Shown: positions 63,073-64,000 of the stretch, piece after piece
Numbering within the stretch: position 1 is the stretch's first letter
Layout: the number at the start of each line of letters is the position of its first letter
Assembly (NCBI RefSeq): GCF_036245865.1
Contig: NZ_BTTW01000002.1
Coordinates: 1,178,001-1,242,000, forward strand
Direction of reading: 5' to 3'
From: Corallococcus caeni
GTDB taxonomy: Bacteria > Myxococcota > Myxococcia > Myxococcales > Myxococcaceae
Length of the DNA stretch: 64,000 nt
The notes under the pieces: generated by a model
Told to the model about the DNA's origin: nothing
Databases searched by the model: none
The model's input: the letters and a program-made list of their open reading frames with translations, nothing else
Made by a program: the position numbers and the translations under genes

Positions 63073-63195
63073 CACGCGGTAGGCGCAGGCGTGGCCGTTG
63101 AAGTCGAAGGGCTCCACGCGGACGTTCTTCGCTCCGGCCTTCATCAGCCCCGCTTCGACGTGCGGGAGCATCCCTGGAATGACCCTGCAATGCAC
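63058..63195 (-). pseudogene. C-terminal relic, resembling the TIGR02265/DUF2378 group
   Basis: The minus strand encodes VIPGMLPHVEAGLMKAGAKN, then VRVEPFDFNGHACAYRVRWD and P before a stop at 63058, without a start. The ending resembles the final strands of the myxobacterial DUF2378 paralogues. That match is from memory and weak. The rest of the 63030-63252 gap consists of the two hairpins. Confidence 0.35.
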
Positions 63196-63213
63196 TCGCG
63201 CGCGGGGTGAAGT

Positions 63214-63240
63214 CCCCCGGGTCCTGCGCGGACCCGGGGG
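63214..63240 (-). terminator. 11-base hairpin after the metalloprotease gene
   Basis: CCCCCGGGTCC and GGACCCGGGGG pair perfectly around a TGCGC loop, 12 bases past the stop of the minus-strand gene at 63253. No clear T-run follows. Confidence 0.6.
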
Positions 63241-63252
63241 GCACTCAAGCGC

Positions 63253-64000
63253 TCAGTAGAGGTAGTCCAGCGCCGTGCGGTCGGAGCTGGTCCACTCGCC
63301 GGTCTCGTTGGAGCTGAAGCAGGAGTTCATCACCGAGCCGCCCCGCGAGGCCGTGGTCGGCGTCCCGGGGATGTGGATGGCGCCCACGTTGGACGCGCCT
63401 TCGTCACCGCCGGTGCCGCAGCTGATGGACCGGTCGTAGTAGTCCGTGTGGCGGAAGCCGATGGTGTGGCCAATCTCGTGGGTGATGACGTGCTCGTTCA
63501 CGTCCACGCTGTAGTCCTGCAGCCCGACGCCGATGTTGATGGTGCCGTAGGGCTTGCCGCCCTTGGGGAAGCCGGACGAGCCGCCGACACCGCTGGTCGT
63601 CTTCGCGGAGATGGTCGCGGTGCAGTCGGACGCGGAGCCGCGCGCGAAGGTGATGCGCAGCCCCTGGCTGTTGTAGTTCTCGATGGCCAGGTCGAGCCCC
63701 GCGCTGAGGCGGCTGTAGCTGTTGAACTGGGCCGTGGGGACGACGCAGATCTTCGTCACGCTCGTGCCGACGAGGTTGGTCGTCCGGTACTGCTCCGCCG
63801 TCTCACCGCGGGTCTGGAGCATCTCCCGCGAGGCCTCCAGGCTCACGTGAGCATCGCGCCCCACGTACACCGCGTTGTCGACGACCATGATGTCATTCGC
63901 GGGGAAGCCCGCCTCGACCAGGTTGGAGACGATCTCCTCGTTCTCGCTCTGCGCATCGCCACCGCAGGCCGTCAGCAACGCGCCACAGCTCACCACGAGG
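63253..64000 (-). CDS. HEIGH-type (M57-like) zinc metalloprotease, 5' end outside window
   Basis: At least 247 residues of a secreted protease. The visible N-terminus holds a signal-like VSCGALLTACGGDAQ with a possible lipobox, so little is missing; the frame is still open at the window edge. The catalytic motif NEHVITHEIGHTIGFRHTDY supplies HExxH and the third His, matching the dual-action HEIGH metallopeptidases (PF12388). A Met-turn-like GGSVMNSCF lies further on. Two Cys pairs are present. This family occurs in Bacteroidetes and myxobacteria. Substrate unknown. Confidence 0.85.
   Translation of the reverse strand, partial: LVVSCGALLTACGGDAQSENEEIVSNLVEAGFPANDIMVVDNAVYVGRDAHVSLEASREMLQTRGETAEQYRTTNLVGTSVTKICVVPTAQFNSYSRLSAGLDLAIENYNSQGLRITFARGSASDCTATISAKTTSGVGGSSGFPKGGKPYGTINIGVGLQDYSVDVNEHVITHEIGHTIGFRHTDYYDRSISCGTGGDEGASNVGAIHIPGTPTTASRGGSVMNSCFSSNETGEWTSSDRTALDYLY

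Overview
This window looks like a piece of chromosome from a high-GC myxobacterium of the Myxococcaceae (Corallococcus/Myxococcus type). The grounds are very high third-position GC, many secreted lipoproteins with beta-propeller repeats (PD40, LVIVD, DNRLRE), a large cyclase/AAA/TPR signalling protein, translationally coupled operons, and a secreted HEIGH-type metalloprotease. No rRNA, tRNA, CRISPR array or intact transposase was found. The taxonomic call is an inference from gene content.

Layout. 1-10.9 kb: a truncated serine hydrolase, an outer-membrane-like protein, a DUF418 membrane protein, a minus-strand operon for a LodA-like quinoprotein oxidase with its LodB-like flavoprotein and two unassigned partners, and a divergent LysR/DoxX pair. 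10.9-36.8 kb: an accessory zone of lipoproteins and regulators. It includes a cyclase-ATPase, a bicistron resembling the TROVE-vWA/ARPP modules linked to RNA repair, and an ArsR-like regulator divergent from an S41 peptidase across a perfect palindrome. The zone also contains many gene relics, at least three traces of IS91-type transposase ends, and an inverted partial duplication that fused a lipoprotein N-terminus to an AraC DNA-binding domain. 37.1-49.3 kb: the most interesting segment, described below. 49.4-64 kb: an RluA-like pseudouridine synthase, a Tyr-rich lipoprotein, an aldehyde dehydrogenase, a P-type ATPase with HMA-like and DUF5132 partners, an RND efflux pair, and a metalloprotease truncated by the window end.

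The 37.1-49.3 kb segment appears to be a biosynthetic cluster built around nucleoside phosphoramidate chemistry. Three overlapping minus-strand genes match, in type and as a set, the Campylobacter enzymes that make cytidine diphosphoramidate: an L-glutamine kinase (PEP-synthase fold), a CTP-dependent nucleotidyltransferase, and a class I amidohydrolase that would release glutamate. Upstream lies a second, six-gene overlapping operon with an ABC exporter (ATPase plus permease), an alpha-oxoamine synthase, a small nucleotidyltransferase, a GH13_18-type sugar phosphorylase, and an NDK-like protein that could take the place of the CDP-amidate kinase. A HIT-family gene, a family known for hydrolysing nucleoside phosphoramidates, converges on the cluster. 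I know of no described product for this gene combination. The pathway roles are inferences from family membership.
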